The notes below the pieces were generated by a model. The model did not search any database. It had not been told where the DNA came from and was given only the letters and a program-made list of their open reading frames with translations. A stretch of 64,000 bases of DNA, taken from positions 323,202,283-323,266,282 of the forward strand of contig OZ010791.1 in NCBI GenBank assembly GCA_963932465.1. The letters run 5' to 3'. This stretch comes from Maratus speciosus. Lineage: Eukaryota; Arthropoda; Arachnida; Araneae; Salticidae. Below are positions 36,179 to 48,690 of the stretch, one piece after another (positions within the stretch are counted from its first letter, which is position 1; each line of letters opens with the position of its first letter). Both the position numbers and the translations under genes were made by a program.

Positions 36179-36264
36179 CTGAATTCAACACTGCTTGAAT
36201 ATATAATGTTTGCTTTTCATTAATCGCAGTGTATTTTTCAATGGAGCATATTTTTAAAACACTT

Positions 36265-36869
36265 TTTTAATATAATGTTGAAAATGGTGAAAATGATACA
36301 GACAAACTATCTGAAAGAAAAACACCAGTGACAACAAAAGCTGTTAAAGATACAGGAAACAAAAAGGAGAGAGTAAGGTGTGAAAAAATAGACCAGCAAG
36401 AAGGCTGCAGCTGCAAATTCTCCCTAAAAGCCAAATTTCATTAGAAATGTTATCTCTCTTGCTAAATTCAGTTAAATTAAAGTACAGAGGGATAAAAAAA
36501 AACAGTTGTGTTAACATCTTCGCCCTATAAAGTAAACCTTGAAATGGAAAAAACGACAAAAAGGCAGCTGTCACAGCACAATAGCAATTGGAACATCAAC
36601 TTTTAAAAAATAGGCGTAATGCAATTAGCAAGAAAATGATGGAAGGGAAGAACTACAAACATAATGTAAAGAAAACTTCTGTTGCAAAAAAAAAAAAAAA
36701 AAAGTCTTATAATTCAGAATCTATAAAGTAAAAGCTAGACAGTGATGATTGGTTTTGCCTAATATGTAAGAAAAATAAAATAGCAGAAATGATTCCATGT
36801 TCAGATTGCCAAATACGGTTCCATGTTGTGTGCGCTGGAAAAAAATCAATAAACGAAATTCATGTGTAA
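36265..36869 (+). pseudogene. C-terminal remnant of pogo-like transposase with PHD-like zinc finger
   Basis: The upstream part (about 36276-36440) reads ENGENDTDKLSERKTPVTTK and then meets stops. The last 43 codons (36738-36866) are open and read DDWFCLICKKNKIAEMIPC then SDCQIRFHVVCAGKK. The WxCxxC...CxxC...HxxxC spacing resembles the treble-clef or PHD-like finger found at the C-terminus of some arthropod pogo/CENP-B-like transposases. A poly(A) tract at about 36688 lies between the parts. Confidence 0.65.
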
Positions 36870-37364
36870 ACTTTGCATCAATCCTTACATGATATTCAAG
36901 TAACTGACAATTAATTCCATAATTCCTATTCTTAATTACTGATAACTTTAATTTATATTTTGAATACATTTTGATTTGAAACAATTACTCTTATTTTCAG
37001 ATATTTGATTTCATTATATTTCATTGTTGTTGTTTTGTTTGATTGTTTCATTAATCGCAAATTTTGCTTTTAATAAAATTAGTTATACTCCCTAGTCATT
37101 AAAACAGCCTGATTTTATCTGGTCCAATTTAGGAGGCTGGGGGTCCAACTTAGGCGACCAGTTACTGAATTTGGACCACTTTTGACAAATCTTTCAAATT
37201 AAAATAAAATTTAAGATTTTCAAAAATAAATTGATCTAAAGATTTATTTAATTAGTAGATGAATAGATTGACCCCGTCTAGTGATGTTTAGCAGATATTC
37301 TTAAAATTAAGTGAGTTACACCTGAAAATAAGTGAAGTAGTCCAAATTAGGCTACTCTCCCCTA

Positions 37365-40300
37365 TTAGTCAACTTACTTAAAGCATCTGGATTTAAAGAG
37401 AAATGTTTTTATGTTCGTCTGCAAGTTATCTATAAATAAAAAAATGATTTCAAACGATTTCAATTGACGAATTTTTGTAGACTCAATAAGAAGACTCAAA
37501 ATTTGATATGATGCTCTCCAAACTGTTTTAGAAAAATTTCTTGCCGTCTCTTTCAACATTCTTTGTTTTTGCATCAGTATTTGAATACACTGATTTACGC
37601 GATATGTAGCATTAGCAATTCCCAGGTGGGGACTTTTAGATCTATTGTTATAGAAATAAAATTCCGGAGTTCTGAAACGCATTTACATCATATTTTGTGC
37701 CGTAATAGGTTTTCAGTAATCGATTTCTTAACATCTGCACATAATTAAAACTACTTTGTATGTTTCTAGAAGGACTGGCCTGGCATTTATATCTTATGAG
37801 CCCTAACAGTGTTTGGGGTGTTCGAAATTCTTGCCTTTTCTTGTGTGAATTGTAAAAATGTTATTTTAAAAATGTATTAAAATACATCAGAAATATAAAT
37901 TATTTCAGTATGACTGCATTGATTTACAATTGTTTATAACAACAGAATCACCAATGTACATGATTATGACGTCACAATGCTGCCGAATATTCACATTACA
38001 GCAGTGACTAAAAGAGCATATTTTTAATTCCTCACATTACGATTCTCAGGTTACTGTGATTTTGCGACAACATTTTAAAGTAAATGTGAGCGATTTGATG
38101 CAGGGACATGATTTAACATTCACGTAGCGGGACTACAATAACGATAAGAGCTGTATTTTATTCGCAGTGCATTAACTTTTTGGTCATATTTTGTTGACAG
38201 AACTCATAAGTGTTCTCATATTTAATTTTTTTTAGATACTGCCTGAGAATTTTCTAATGAAACAAAAAGATATTGAAAGCCAATTAAATAAGTACATAAA
38301 TAAATTCAAAGTGTCATACATTTCCTTTTATTCGTATATTTCCATAATTCTTAAGTTCAGGATTCCATCATGCATCATAAACTTAAATCGGTGAAATCAT
38401 TATCGCATTTTTAATAATCGATTAACTTATCTTAAAAATGAGTTGCTGCAAGAAATAAGGATAGATTACCATTTTCACCCATCATTATGCTTCCAACAGA
38501 ATAATCATATCAGACTGTTAGAGGGAAAGTGACTTACAGCGCGCGTGTGAGCTATCAATCACTAAATCTGTCGCCCAAGGTATTGCAGATAAGTTAATTT
38601 TTCATTTTATCTCAAATCCTTTTAACCAATGACTGACACACGGCAAATTTCAAGATAGATTAGTTTTGGAAAGAAAGGAATTTTTTTTAAGGAAAATTAC
38701 CCTGATAAACGATATTTCTTGTGAATGATGGTCTGATATCATGTCGGCGAACGCAAAGTAGGAAATGTATTTCTATTGTAAAAAAAATGCCAACGACTTA
38801 AAAAGCACAAATTGCATAAAATACGGATAATAGATGGCAATGAGATAAAGGTTATACATTTAAATTAAGCATTACAAAAAAAAATAATAATAATGTGATG
38901 AATTTTATATTTTAAGAAATATTATGTACCCAAAACTAATTCCACATATATTTTTTTAATTGTTTTGTTTCAGCTCTGGTTTCTTTAACTGGAATTTGTA
39001 TTCTGTCCATTTTTCCATACACCTGCCTGTGTATGGATCTCAGTACAAATTTTCATTGGCAAGATATTTTTTAATAAAATTCGAAATGTAAACGAAAGCA
39101 TTTCACTGAAGTATGGCATTTAAAAATGTACTGATTTTCTTTTTAAAAAAGATGTAAAATGTAGAACATACATTATAAATAAAATATGATATATAACACA
39201 TCAATTTTTCACTTACAGACATGGACTTATTGATTTCTTTTTTTAGAAATAAAATGCTAAGTTAATAAAATAAGTAATGCAATGAAAACCAAAACTGAGA
39301 TAAATCAATAAAAAAGAGGAATGATTTAAATTTAGTTATTATAATATCGTTTAAAACATCGAGATATCATGTATTAATTCACGTAATACTATAAAGATCA
39401 TGTATAGCAGAACAGTAAATCTACTCGAACGAAATTTGTTGCAAATCAAACAGTTGAGAATTGTTACCTTTCTGATGTGATATGCTTCCAGATTCTTCGC
39501 ACTGGAAGGGAAGTAATATAAAAATCGGTAAGGATATATTCTTCAATTTTTGAAAATGAGTTACAGGAATGATGAATGTTTTATTGCTTAAAAAAATGTT
39601 TTTTTCCATTTTGTATTTTCTGTAAGTCGGATATTTCCATAAATTTTATTCTGAAGTCGTTTTTAAAAGTTTTAATTCATATAAAAGATATAGAGAGTCT
39701 GTTCGCACAGTGCACTATCCTTTCAACGATTGACTGACACAAGGCAAATTTCAAGATAGGTTAGTTTTTAAAGGAAAAGAAATCTCAAACGAGTGCGGTT
39801 ATTAATAAAAAAGTATTCAATCTACATATAATCCATAAACATAAAAAATTATATAATACTAAGAATCTATATGTATTAAAACCAATAAAACGATATAAAT
39901 ATTTTTGTGGATATTATTATTATTAGTTTGTATATTTTTATATATTTTTTTACATGTTCTTCAGTTATAATTTATTATTATCAATATCAGCTGTTATTAT
40001 TTATCTTAAGAAAGCGTGAATTAATTATTATCAGCAAATACCCAAATTAGCATGTGTGTTATTCTGCGTAACATACTCCAAAGAGGAATAAATTACCCTA
40101 ATACTGATTCGAATAAGTTTGAATGAAACAGCATTTAAATTGAAGAATTGTTTTGTTATCGAATTGTCCAATAACATTTTTTATAACAATTCTTTAAAAA
40201 AATTATATATGCACAAATACCAATAATTTTAGTAATAACAATTTATATAATATTTACCTATTGTATCACCGCGTTGCATATGTGTAATATATCTGTAATA

Positions 40301-41028
40301 TATAAGTCAATATTACTTGTGCAGTGGGTTTTAAAAGACGATTTTATTTCCACTATCTCCCAACACATCATTTAATTTAAATTGTTCATATAATTCTCAA
40401 CAAACGGTGTTTGTTAGAAGTTATTGTGTTAAGGGACTCCGAGGCTTAAAATTCTATAATTTTATATTTATAGAGATTTTGCTATGAAATTTTTTTCTGA
40501 AATGTCTTTTAATATATTAAAAATAGTCCATGTAAAAAAAAATCTGAAATTTTTTAAATATTTGAATTTTGTTTTTTTAATTTTAAACATGTTTAAGTTT
40601 TGATATAACTCTGGGAGTACTTATTCGATAAAAAAAAATACACTTTTGTGTACAGAAAATGTGTCGTTTTACTTTGTTTTCAGGATTTCTTAAAATACAT
40701 TATGGATTCTATTATGGATTTATTTCATTATGGATTTTATAAAACAATTTTAAGTAAAAAGATAAAGTTTTTTTATGAGTGAGTTTTGAATTAATTTACG
40801 TATTTTCACAATTATCACTCAAAATTAAAAATCCTGAAAACAATTTGTTGGAAATATAGCATAAAATCTCTGTTGAAAAATACATACATATGTCTTGCGA
40901 GGAACTTTATCTGTATTCTTGTAAAGTTGACAAATCGTGATAAAATTTATTCTGAAGTTAAAGTTCTGGTCAGACGGCAGCTGATGCATCGCTTCTCAAG
41001 GCAAAAGGTGTTATATCTCCCCGTAAGG
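37365..41028. other. A+T-rich intergenic DNA with one dispersed direct repeat
   Basis: GACTGACACA(C/A)GGCAAATTTCAAGATAG occurs at about 38630-38657 and 39730-39758 with matching flanks (CAACCAATGA/CAACGATTGA and TTAGTTTT). This makes a diverged direct repeat of about 65 bp, 1.1 kb apart. No gene is recognised. Confidence 0.5.
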
Positions 41029-41340
41029 CATGGTGACGTCACGGCGACGTCGTTGTGAAGTCACACTGTGATTTTGTGACCGTCGATGTGACGTCATAGT
41101 GACTAGAATGCGAGGTCGTTATGGCCGTTTTAGAGGTCGTTTGTGACGTCACATTGTGACCACTCTGTGAAGTCACGGTGTGACAAATTTGTGAAAAGTG
41201 TGTCATTTATGACTATTTCGGCATAAACTTTGTGACGAACCTGTGACGACAGCGACAATGCTTTGACGTCACACTGTGACTAATTTGTGAAATATGTGTC
41301 ATTTGTGACGAACTTGTCATAAACAATGTGATGATTTCAA
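41029..41340. repeat. TGACGTCA-rich cluster
   Basis: Perfect TGACGTCA lies at 41034, 41089, 41144 and 41264. Many GTGAC/GTCAC half-sites and GTGAAGTCAC variants occur between. The first three are spaced exactly 55 bp apart. TGACGTCA is the CRE site bound by CREB/ATF-type bZIP proteins, but the spacing also suggests a degenerate tandem repeat. A related cluster in roughly inverted orientation lies at 45140-45245. Confidence 0.7.
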
Positions 41341-41364
41341 ATTAATTGCTTAAAATGCAATTTT

Positions 41365-41760
41365 AATTTGAAATTTGATTTTCATTTGAAATATTGTATG
41401 CAAGGCGAATGTTTCTCTCTGGAAAAATTTCCAAGTATTCATATAGTTTGAATCGCTGCTGGATTTAATTAAGTTTAGTGTTTGCCCCATGTCGGTGGCT
41501 CATGATAAATATTCCATCTTGTGCTGCGTTTGTAGCCTTTCCAACATGTAATAGTAAGACATTTTCCAGGCTGGGTCTCGTTCCATGTGGTTTAGTCGGT
41601 AGAATGTCAGTGCGCTATACTGATGGCCCGGATTCAAGTACCGTTATGGAATTTTTTTCACTATGTTGGCTTTTGCGCCTTTTAAGCAATCAATTTGAAA
41701 TTTGATTTCCATTTGAAATATTGTTTGCAAGGCGAATGTTTCTCTCTGGAAAAATTTCCA
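41365..41760 (+). repeat. Direct duplication of about 69 bp, offset 327 bp, around a tRNA-like segment
   Basis: CAAGGCGAATGTTTCTCTCT and GGAAAAATTTCCA occur at both 41365-41433 and 41692-41760, with TGTGATGATT-type sequence outside each. Between them, 41585-41652 reads TGGTTTAGTCGGTAGAATGT and then GGATTCAAGTACC, resembling pol III A and B boxes around a stem TCAGT...ACTGA. It is either a tandem duplication containing a SINE head or a repeat with long direct ends. Confidence 0.6.
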
Positions 41761-42289
41761 ATCATTAATACTGTGATGATTCTTGTTATAAACACTGTGA
41801 TGAATTTTAAAATAAAGTTTTGTTTGAAATACACAATATTATCATTTGACCGTACTTTTTAGCAATGTATCGCTATTTTGGAGTCCTATTCTTCTAAAAT
41901 ACTTTTAATTTTTACACTGAAAAAAACAATGCTTATCAACTGGCATCCATTTTTATTAAGTTCTAAGATTGATCTTGAGTTCAAGCTTTATATTAAGAAT
42001 GTGTAAGTTTTTATGTGTTGTGATTTGTTATTATTTTATTAAATACGAACATGGAGTCTAACGGATATTAATACATTTCCTATTTAAAGAAGAATAAGAT
42101 AAGCCATATTTATTTAAATTTTTTATTCCCGTGTATATTGTATTTTGTTAATATGAGCTAAATAGATTTGGTATGATTTATAGGAAATGACTGATCTGGG
42201 AAATAGAAAAAACAAGTAAAAAAAATCATGCGTTAAGGATAAATTATAAAGCACTTTCCAACGCTTCCTGAATGCTTTAACTAGACATC

Positions 42290-42960
42290 GTAATTTAAGG
42301 AAATAACGTAAATAAGATAACTAAATAAATATTTTAGAAAACGCATAAAACATTTGAAAAACTGATTGCAGCAGTTACCGTCGATAGCCAAATATGTTTT
42401 CCAATTCTTTTGAATAGCCCTGTATTTAATCTGTAGGTTGATATATACTAGTATATAATGTGAAAAATTTAGTTTAGCAAGAGAACGCATAACAGGTTGA
42501 AATTCTCATTCAGCAATTTATATTAATATATGAAAACATACTTGAATACTTTTGTACAACCCTGTAGTTTACCTAGAATCTTTATTACACGCCACTATTT
42601 AGATAAAATTTAATTCAAATTAAAACACTCTTAAAACTGCTGAAATCACATTTCCAGAAATTATAATTTATAGACGGCCATATATCCATTTCCTTGCGTT
42701 ACTCTGTGTATCATTTTATCCATATTCTACAAACATTTCTTAGTAAATTAAATGCAGTTCAACATAGAAATCCATAACTCATCTAAAAAACACCTTTAAT
42801 CAATTTGCGCCCATACACCTTAACTCTTACGTATACTTTTGTGTAGCCTTGTATATGAATTATAGCTTTTATATACACCATATACTATGCATAAATATAG
42901 TGAATCATAAAAGCGCATATTATAATTAAAAATGCATTTCCAGCAATTATCGCTAATGAA
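42290..42960. repeat. Degenerate repeats, about 200 bp unit
   Basis: Loosely recurring words (AAAACGCATAAAAC, CTTTTGTGTAGCC/TTTTGTACAACCCTG, CATTTCCAGCAATTAT) appear several times here and again at about 53810-54130. They are old, heavily diverged copies of an unknown repeat. Confidence 0.35.
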
Positions 42961-44979
42961 CAGTACAATATCAACTTTTATAACTATCATAAATTATAAA
43001 TATTTTTTTATAAATATTATAAATATCAAATTTTAAAAAGTATAGTAAAGCAGTTTAATCTATAAACTTGTTATCAGGCATGAAAAAAACTTTATTTCAA
43101 TGCTTAATTGTCATATTTTATTTTTTAATGCGAAGTATCGAACGTGTATCAAAAACGTAGAAAATGAGTTTACAATCGAAGAAAATTTAATAACTGATTC
43201 TGAATGTCTACAATTAAATGTTTGATTAAAATCACGAACAGCAAAAACTTGCTTACATACAATTTAAAAAAATAAATATACCAATTTGAAAAACACTATA
43301 TATAATTAGTATTTATAATTGTACTATTAAACAACAACAAAGTACAATAGATGAATTAAATGTATTGTTAGATTTAACAATTTCTCAAAAATCTCTCCAT
43401 ATGTTAGAAGGAATTACTATTATTTTATAATTTTGGCGAATGTTAAATCTGAAAACATTGATATGAAGATTTAGGATTTTAAATAATAATTTAAAATATT
43501 ATTAGCAATGAAAAAACGTCTTTCAAAAGTTTCACTACTATAGTATGTAAAACGGCATTTCCCATTCAGTATAATGTTAATTTCTAATCTGAAAAACAAT
43601 CCCAGATCAGTCTCTTTCTATAGGTATAATATAAAGCTATTTAACTCATCTCACCAAATATACAAAACAGGAATAAACAATTTAAATTAAATAAGACTTA
43701 CTTTTATAGCTCCATAAATTAATTATTAATATCCGTGTGTATCCGAAAATGGCGACGTCTTTTTCTTCCATTAAAAAAAGCACACACAAAAGCTTACATT
43801 TTAGACTAGTAACTTACCGCATCTGTTAGAACAAAAAGTTCTCTGTTTACCCTGCGGTACCGTGGCAGACGATTTGGGGCAAGTGTTAATTTATTTCCTT
43901 TTATATAAACAGATATGGAACTTATATGTGCAATCATTTTATGAGACTGCCTGTATTTAAATTTTTGTATTTGAAGAATTTTCCAATGTATTTTACCTTT
44001 TCTTTTTATCAGTTTTAACCCCCCCCCCCCCCTCCCTTTTTCTAAGTAAAGATTGTTTCACACATAATAAATACAAAATATCTTCCTAAAAAATAAAAAT
44101 ATATAAATAAATATCGAGGATAAAAAAAATTTCTTTGTCAATCGTCATTCTTTTCATGTTAATTTCCTGTAGAATAAAACAATTCGTAAAATAACTTTTT
44201 TTAGAGTCATATCTCTAAAACACAAATCTGAAATACGAATAATAAATTATATCATGGGTTTTGCATAAATTTTGTATTTTTTTTTTTTTAATTCGGAAAA
44301 TGTTAATTTTATTTTAAAAGTCTGAAAGAAGTAGAATTAAAAAAAAAAATAGTTACTTAAAATAGGTACACTAACAGGAAAAAATATGACTTGAATGCAA
44401 ATTATAAAGCAAGAAATGTATGTATGACTAAACTCTGAAGACTCTTTCTACGTGCTCATTAAAAGCTGCAGACTTAACTATAATAGAAATTTTTTAGTTT
44501 GAAGCCACAAAAGTGTTTCGAATACCAGTGGTCGGTAAAAATAAATTAAAAATTTTCCTTCCTGCAAACTAAATATGTAAAGTGTATATATTTAATATTC
44601 CTAATTCTAAATATGTTATCCAAATTGCTCCAGCACGTACCATTTTTCCGAGAAACACTTTTATAATAATAAGAATAAGAGAAGGATTATTATATTAAAT
44701 TGCAATACTAGATGAAATTGAAATCAGGAAAAAAGTATACTTTCACACTCTTAGATATCAATTTGATAAAATATAGCATGAAAATCTAGTTTGTTGATAC
44801 TTGTACCGTGCATTTTCCTTTATATGCCCCCCCCCCCCCCACCATCTTTTCGTGTCTGAATTTACTACTTGCTACCCACTAATATATTTTCATTCCTCAT
44901 GCCGCTGTAACTCGGGCCTTTTTAAAACATTTCTCTTCATTTTCAAAGATTTTTGAAGTTCGTATTTTTCTCACACTGT
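42961..44979. other. A+T-rich intergenic DNA with two poly(C) tracts
   Basis: Poly(C) runs of about 12-14 bp lie at 44020-44032 and 44827-44840. No gene or element is recognised. Confidence 0.5.
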
Positions 44980-45139
44980 GACTTACAATATGGGGGGATT
45001 TTTTTTTGCGAGTGTGTCGTGACCTACGTTACATGCAGTGACATAACAATTCTTTTTTATTGCCAGAAAAATAAAATTTTACAGTAACAACATGTTTTGA
45101 AGATTTTTTGTAATTTTTTAAAGTTTTCTAAGAAGTTCA

Positions 45140-45245
45140 CATCTCATTCACAATGTGACATCACTGAGTGGTGGCATTTCGGTCACAGATGTGACGTGAC
45201 CACAATGACTCACAGTGACGTCACAACGACGTCACTGTGACCATG
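45140..45245. repeat. Second TGACGTCA/GTGAC cluster
   Basis: CAGTGACGTCACAACGACGT lies at 45213-45232, with further GTGACGTGACC and GTCACAGATGTGAC words. The segment GACGTCGTTGTGA of the 41-kb cluster appears here as its complement, so the two clusters are partly inverted with respect to each other. Confidence 0.6.
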
Positions 45246-46309
45246 CATGCTATGAGGGTCTGGATCTAATGAAGATAAAAACATGCGGTTTGCGGTATTT
45301 AACGCTAAAAACTCAGTATTTTTTAAGCCAATGAAAAAATTGCATTTTTTTAGAATGTTTAGCCCCGGACTCGCTTAAGTTTTCATGTCAAAGTATTATT
45401 TATCATTGACCAGTTTCTCATCGTTATTGTTAAAATGATTTTCGTAAATTTTGTAAAATTAAAAAGGTTGGAAATGTTTAAAAATAGATTTTTTAGAAAG
45501 ATAAGTTCGTATACTTTACAATTTTGCAATGAAAAATCGAGAATGTTTATGAGAAATGTGTATTTTTCTTAATATTGCAGATGTGAAAAAAGTGCCTTTT
45601 AGTTAATAATGTTTTAATTTTATGTTCGAAATAATAATAATAAAAAAATCCGTTCTTAAGATGATGTATTCTTACATCTGAGTAAATATTTTTCAAATCG
45701 GACTTGTTGAGTGACAAAGGCTTAATATCAATTATTGTCATTCAGTTCATATTGTGCGAGATCGAGCCCAGGAACTATGCCTTAAAGATTCTCAGGTTAG
45801 TAAATGACGAACGCTATGCCCTAGTACTACGATGCTGTACATAGTAATATTGCGTTCACTATTATTTACGCAGAAATCTTTACAATAATTTTTCACTTTT
45901 TTTCATTATATTAGTGTTATAAGTGACAAAAATTTCAACTATAAACTTCAACCGATTCGCTAAATTTTCGGACGATCCTTAAGGTGCTTTTAATAAAATT
46001 TGGAAGCGCATTTTTTGAAATATAAGTACCAATGTAAATATCAGTATTTTAAAATAAAAATGTTAAGTAAAGAGTAATTTTTACTGTACTTTTACACGTG
46101 TGGTGACATTTTATTTATTTTCCTTTAAAATATAATAATTAACTCTTTTGAAGTCTGATCTTTACGTTATAGACCACACTTGTAAGAAAAGTATGAAAAA
46201 AAAAATTACACAAATTAAATCGTATGCTTTAAAATTTTCTTAATTAAAGCGAAATAATATATTTTTTTAATTTTTACGACAGTAATTGAATTTTTATTGA
46301 TTAAAACAT
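45246..46309. other. A+T-rich intergenic DNA, nothing recognised
   Basis: No motif or repeat family seen. Confidence 0.45.
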
Positions 46310-46502
46310 TTTGAACACCAAATAAAATAAATTAAAATGGACTTGAGCACAGTTAAAAAATTAAATTTAATAAAAAATATACTTAAAATCAATTAAACAT
46401 ACAATTAGTAAACATTTCGTCAAGCCACACGTGAGGCGTCATCAGTACAAAATATCGATTGCATAACAAACGACGAAACAAATCAAGAGCAGATAAAGTT
46501 AG

Positions 46503-46990
46503 TTATTTTAAAAACAGAGAATATTCACTAGGGACAGAAGGAGCTTCATTCAAAGGGTGCGATCGCAATTGAGTGAACCAACCCTCAAGGAGTAATCTAC
46601 CGTGATAGCTGTTGCAACCAGTTTTAAAAATACTGGCTTTCGCAGTTAGCGGGATGTGATTCGTTTGAAGTGAATGCTGGACAATTTTTGAATTCAAATT
46701 ACCATTTTTTAAAGCACCAGTATGTTCTTTTAGGCGAATTGCCAGTGATCAACCTGTTTCACTAATGTAAACGCTATTGCAATCTTTACAAGGAATAACA
46801 TAAACGACACCGGGTAATTTAAACTTATCATATTGAAATTTCTGCTTATTGAAAAGGAACTCAATTTATTAATTGGTTTAAAAGAAACTCAAATATTGAA
46901 TGATTGTAGAATGCCTGAAATTTTATCAGACATGTTCTTATAATAAGGGATAGAGATAAAAGAGTTTGGTTTACTACTTTGAAAAAGGGG
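46503..46990 (-). pseudogene. Penelope-like GIY-YIG endonuclease remnant (left arm)
   Basis: The minus strand shows VYVIPCKDCNSVYISETG, then a stop where Arg is usual, then RLKEHTGALKNGNLNSKIVQ and EGWFTQLRSHPLNEAPSVPS, ending in TAA at 46503. The CxxC-linker (VIPCKDC) followed by YI.ETG is the GIY-YIG pattern of Penelope-like elements, although Gly in YIGETG has become Ser. Upstream, a poly(G) tract (46987-47000; poly(C) in the coding sense) disrupts the frame. Confidence 0.85.
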
Positions 46991-47316
46991 GGGGGGGGGG
47001 TAGAACTTACAAATTTAAAGTATTTTTAAAGATTTTTTTAACAAGACCAATAGGATAGCTATTATGACCAAATCACGATAAATTTTACATTTCTCTATTT
47101 TAAAATCATTACTGCAACTGCAATATCTAATGGCCCTGAAAACTAAAGTCTTAATAACAGCTATTTTATGGCTGAGTGGCCATTAGATATTGTAGTTCCA
47201 GAATGATTTTGAAATGGAGAAATGTAAAATTGTGAAATTTATCGCGATTTGGTTAATAGTAGCTATCCTGTTGGTCTTATTAAAAAAATCTTTAAAAATA
47301 CCTTAAATTTTGTAAA

Positions 47317-47817
47317 TTCTACACCCCCCCCCCTTTTCAACGTAGTAAACCAAACTCTTTTATTTGTATCCCTTATTATAAGAAAAGTTTTGATAAAATA
47401 TTTGGCATTCTAAAATCATTCAATATTTGGGTTTCTTTTAAACCAATTAATAAAGTGAGTTCTTCTTTCAATATGCAGAAATTTCAATATGATAAGTCTA
47501 AATAACACGGTGCCGTTTATGTTATTCCCGGTAAAGATTGCAATAGTGTTTACATTCTTGAAACAGGTAGATGACTGGAAATTCAGCTAAAAGAACATAC
47601 TGGTGCTTTAAAAAATGGTAATTTGAATTAAAAAATTGTCCAGCATTCACTTCAAACGAATCACATCCCGCTAATTGCGAACGCCAGTATTTTGAAATCT
47701 GGTTCTAACAGCTATCACGGTAGATTACTCTTTGAGGATTTGCTCACTCAATTGCGATCGTAGACCTTGAATGAAGCTCCTTCTGTCCCTAGTGAATATT
47801 GTCTGTTTTTAAAATAA
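47317..47817 (+). pseudogene. Penelope-like GIY-YIG endonuclease remnant (right arm)
   Basis: The plus strand reads VYVIPGKDCNSVYILETGR, stop, LEIQLKEHTGALKNGNLN, stop, KIVQHSLQTNHIPL, then NSYHGRLLFE before the frame decays. TAA lies near 47815. It has more stops than the left arm, and the first Cys of the CxxC pair is Gly. FNIWVSFKPINKVSSSFNMQ upstream is the usual linker after the reverse-transcriptase domain. A poly(C) run at about 47325 mirrors the poly(G) of the other arm. Confidence 0.85.
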
Positions 47818-48223
47818 CTAACTTTAACTGTTCTTTATTTGTTCCGTCGTTTGTTATGCAATGAATAATTTGTACTGATAATGCCTTGCGTGTCGCTTGG
47901 CGAAACGTTTACTGATTGTATTTTTAATTGGTTTTAAGTATATTTTTTATAAAATTTTATTTTCTGACTGTGCTCAAATCTGACTTAATTTATTTAATTT
48001 GGTGTTTTAATGGTTTTTAAATTCAGACGTTAAATGTATAGATGCTGTAAATGATTTTCTGTTATAAAACAATTTAATAATATGTTACAATTTTTTTTGA
48101 AATACTCAAATAAAAAATAGTAGTTCAAAGGGTATGAACATCCCTTAAACATTCTCAACTAGCTTAAAGCTGGCGGTAACTATTTTTTGGTATGTGACAC
48201 ATTTAATTCATCATTTAAATAAA

Positions 48224-48284
48224 ATAATAGTTTCTCTGACTATTTTATATGGTCATACTGCTCAAGTTAATTAACAATTTTATA

Positions 48285-48325
<41 letters not shown>

Positions 48326-48517
48326 AGGACATATTTTCCCCAGTAAGAGAAAAATTTTAATTAACAAAATATACATATGCTGAAAAAATATTCCTGTTTA
48401 ATATCGTAAAACAGGTAAAATATTTTTGGAAAAAATAACGAAAAAAATAAAAATATTAAAAGAATTTAATTCATCAGTTATAAAAAATAATAGTTGGCTG
48501 ATCAAGTAAATTAAGAA

Positions 48518-48554
<37 letters not shown>

Positions 48555-48690
48555 GCATGATATATTTACCACAATCAGAGAAAACTAATTAAAAGAATAT
48601 ATAAATGCCTGATTAATATGGCAACATAACTAAAATCTTTTGGGAAACAAATAACGAAAAAAAAAATCAAAAGAAAATAAAGAAAAATAT
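48224..48690 (+). repeat. Tandem duplication with (ATT)n tracts, about 250 bp unit
   Basis: Two diverged copies, from about 48224 and 48478, share AATAATAGTT...CAAGTTAATTAA, a long ATT run (48285-48324; 48522-48553), a GACATATTTTCCC-like segment and AAATAACGAAAAAAA. They lead into a segment at 48700-48850 that resembles the duplicated unit at 52.0-53.7 kb. Confidence 0.65.

Larger units (their letters stand above)
35312..37362 (+). mobile_element. pogo-like element, internal-deletion derivative (plus)
   Basis: The 2051-bp element has ends GGGGAGAGTAGCC and its complement GGCTACTCTCCCC, with TA on both sides (35310-35311, 37363-37364). It keeps a short first coding exon (ATG at 35667), a possible 5' splice site (AAGTAAGT near 35739), a decayed middle part from about 36265 and a zinc-finger C-terminus at 36738-36869. 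The DDE catalytic core is not visible. TTGGACC words recur at both ends. Confidence 0.8.
46310..48010. mobile_element. Head-to-head inverted pair of Penelope-like element 3' ends
   Basis: The left arm (about 46310-47136, minus) and right arm (about 47177-48010, plus) are inverted copies separated by about 40 bp. Each carries the same truncated 3' part of a Penelope-like retroelement: a linker, a GIY-YIG endonuclease remnant, a stop and an A+T-rich 3' tail. The 5' reverse-transcriptase part is missing in both. The truncated ends face the centre. Penelope-like elements are known for 5' truncation and for partial tandem or inverted arrangements. Confidence 0.85.

Noticed and set aside
41473..41705. 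75-codon frame MFAPCRWLMINIPSC...
   Set aside because: It spans the tRNA-like segment and the duplicated repeat, and has no domain or codon signal.
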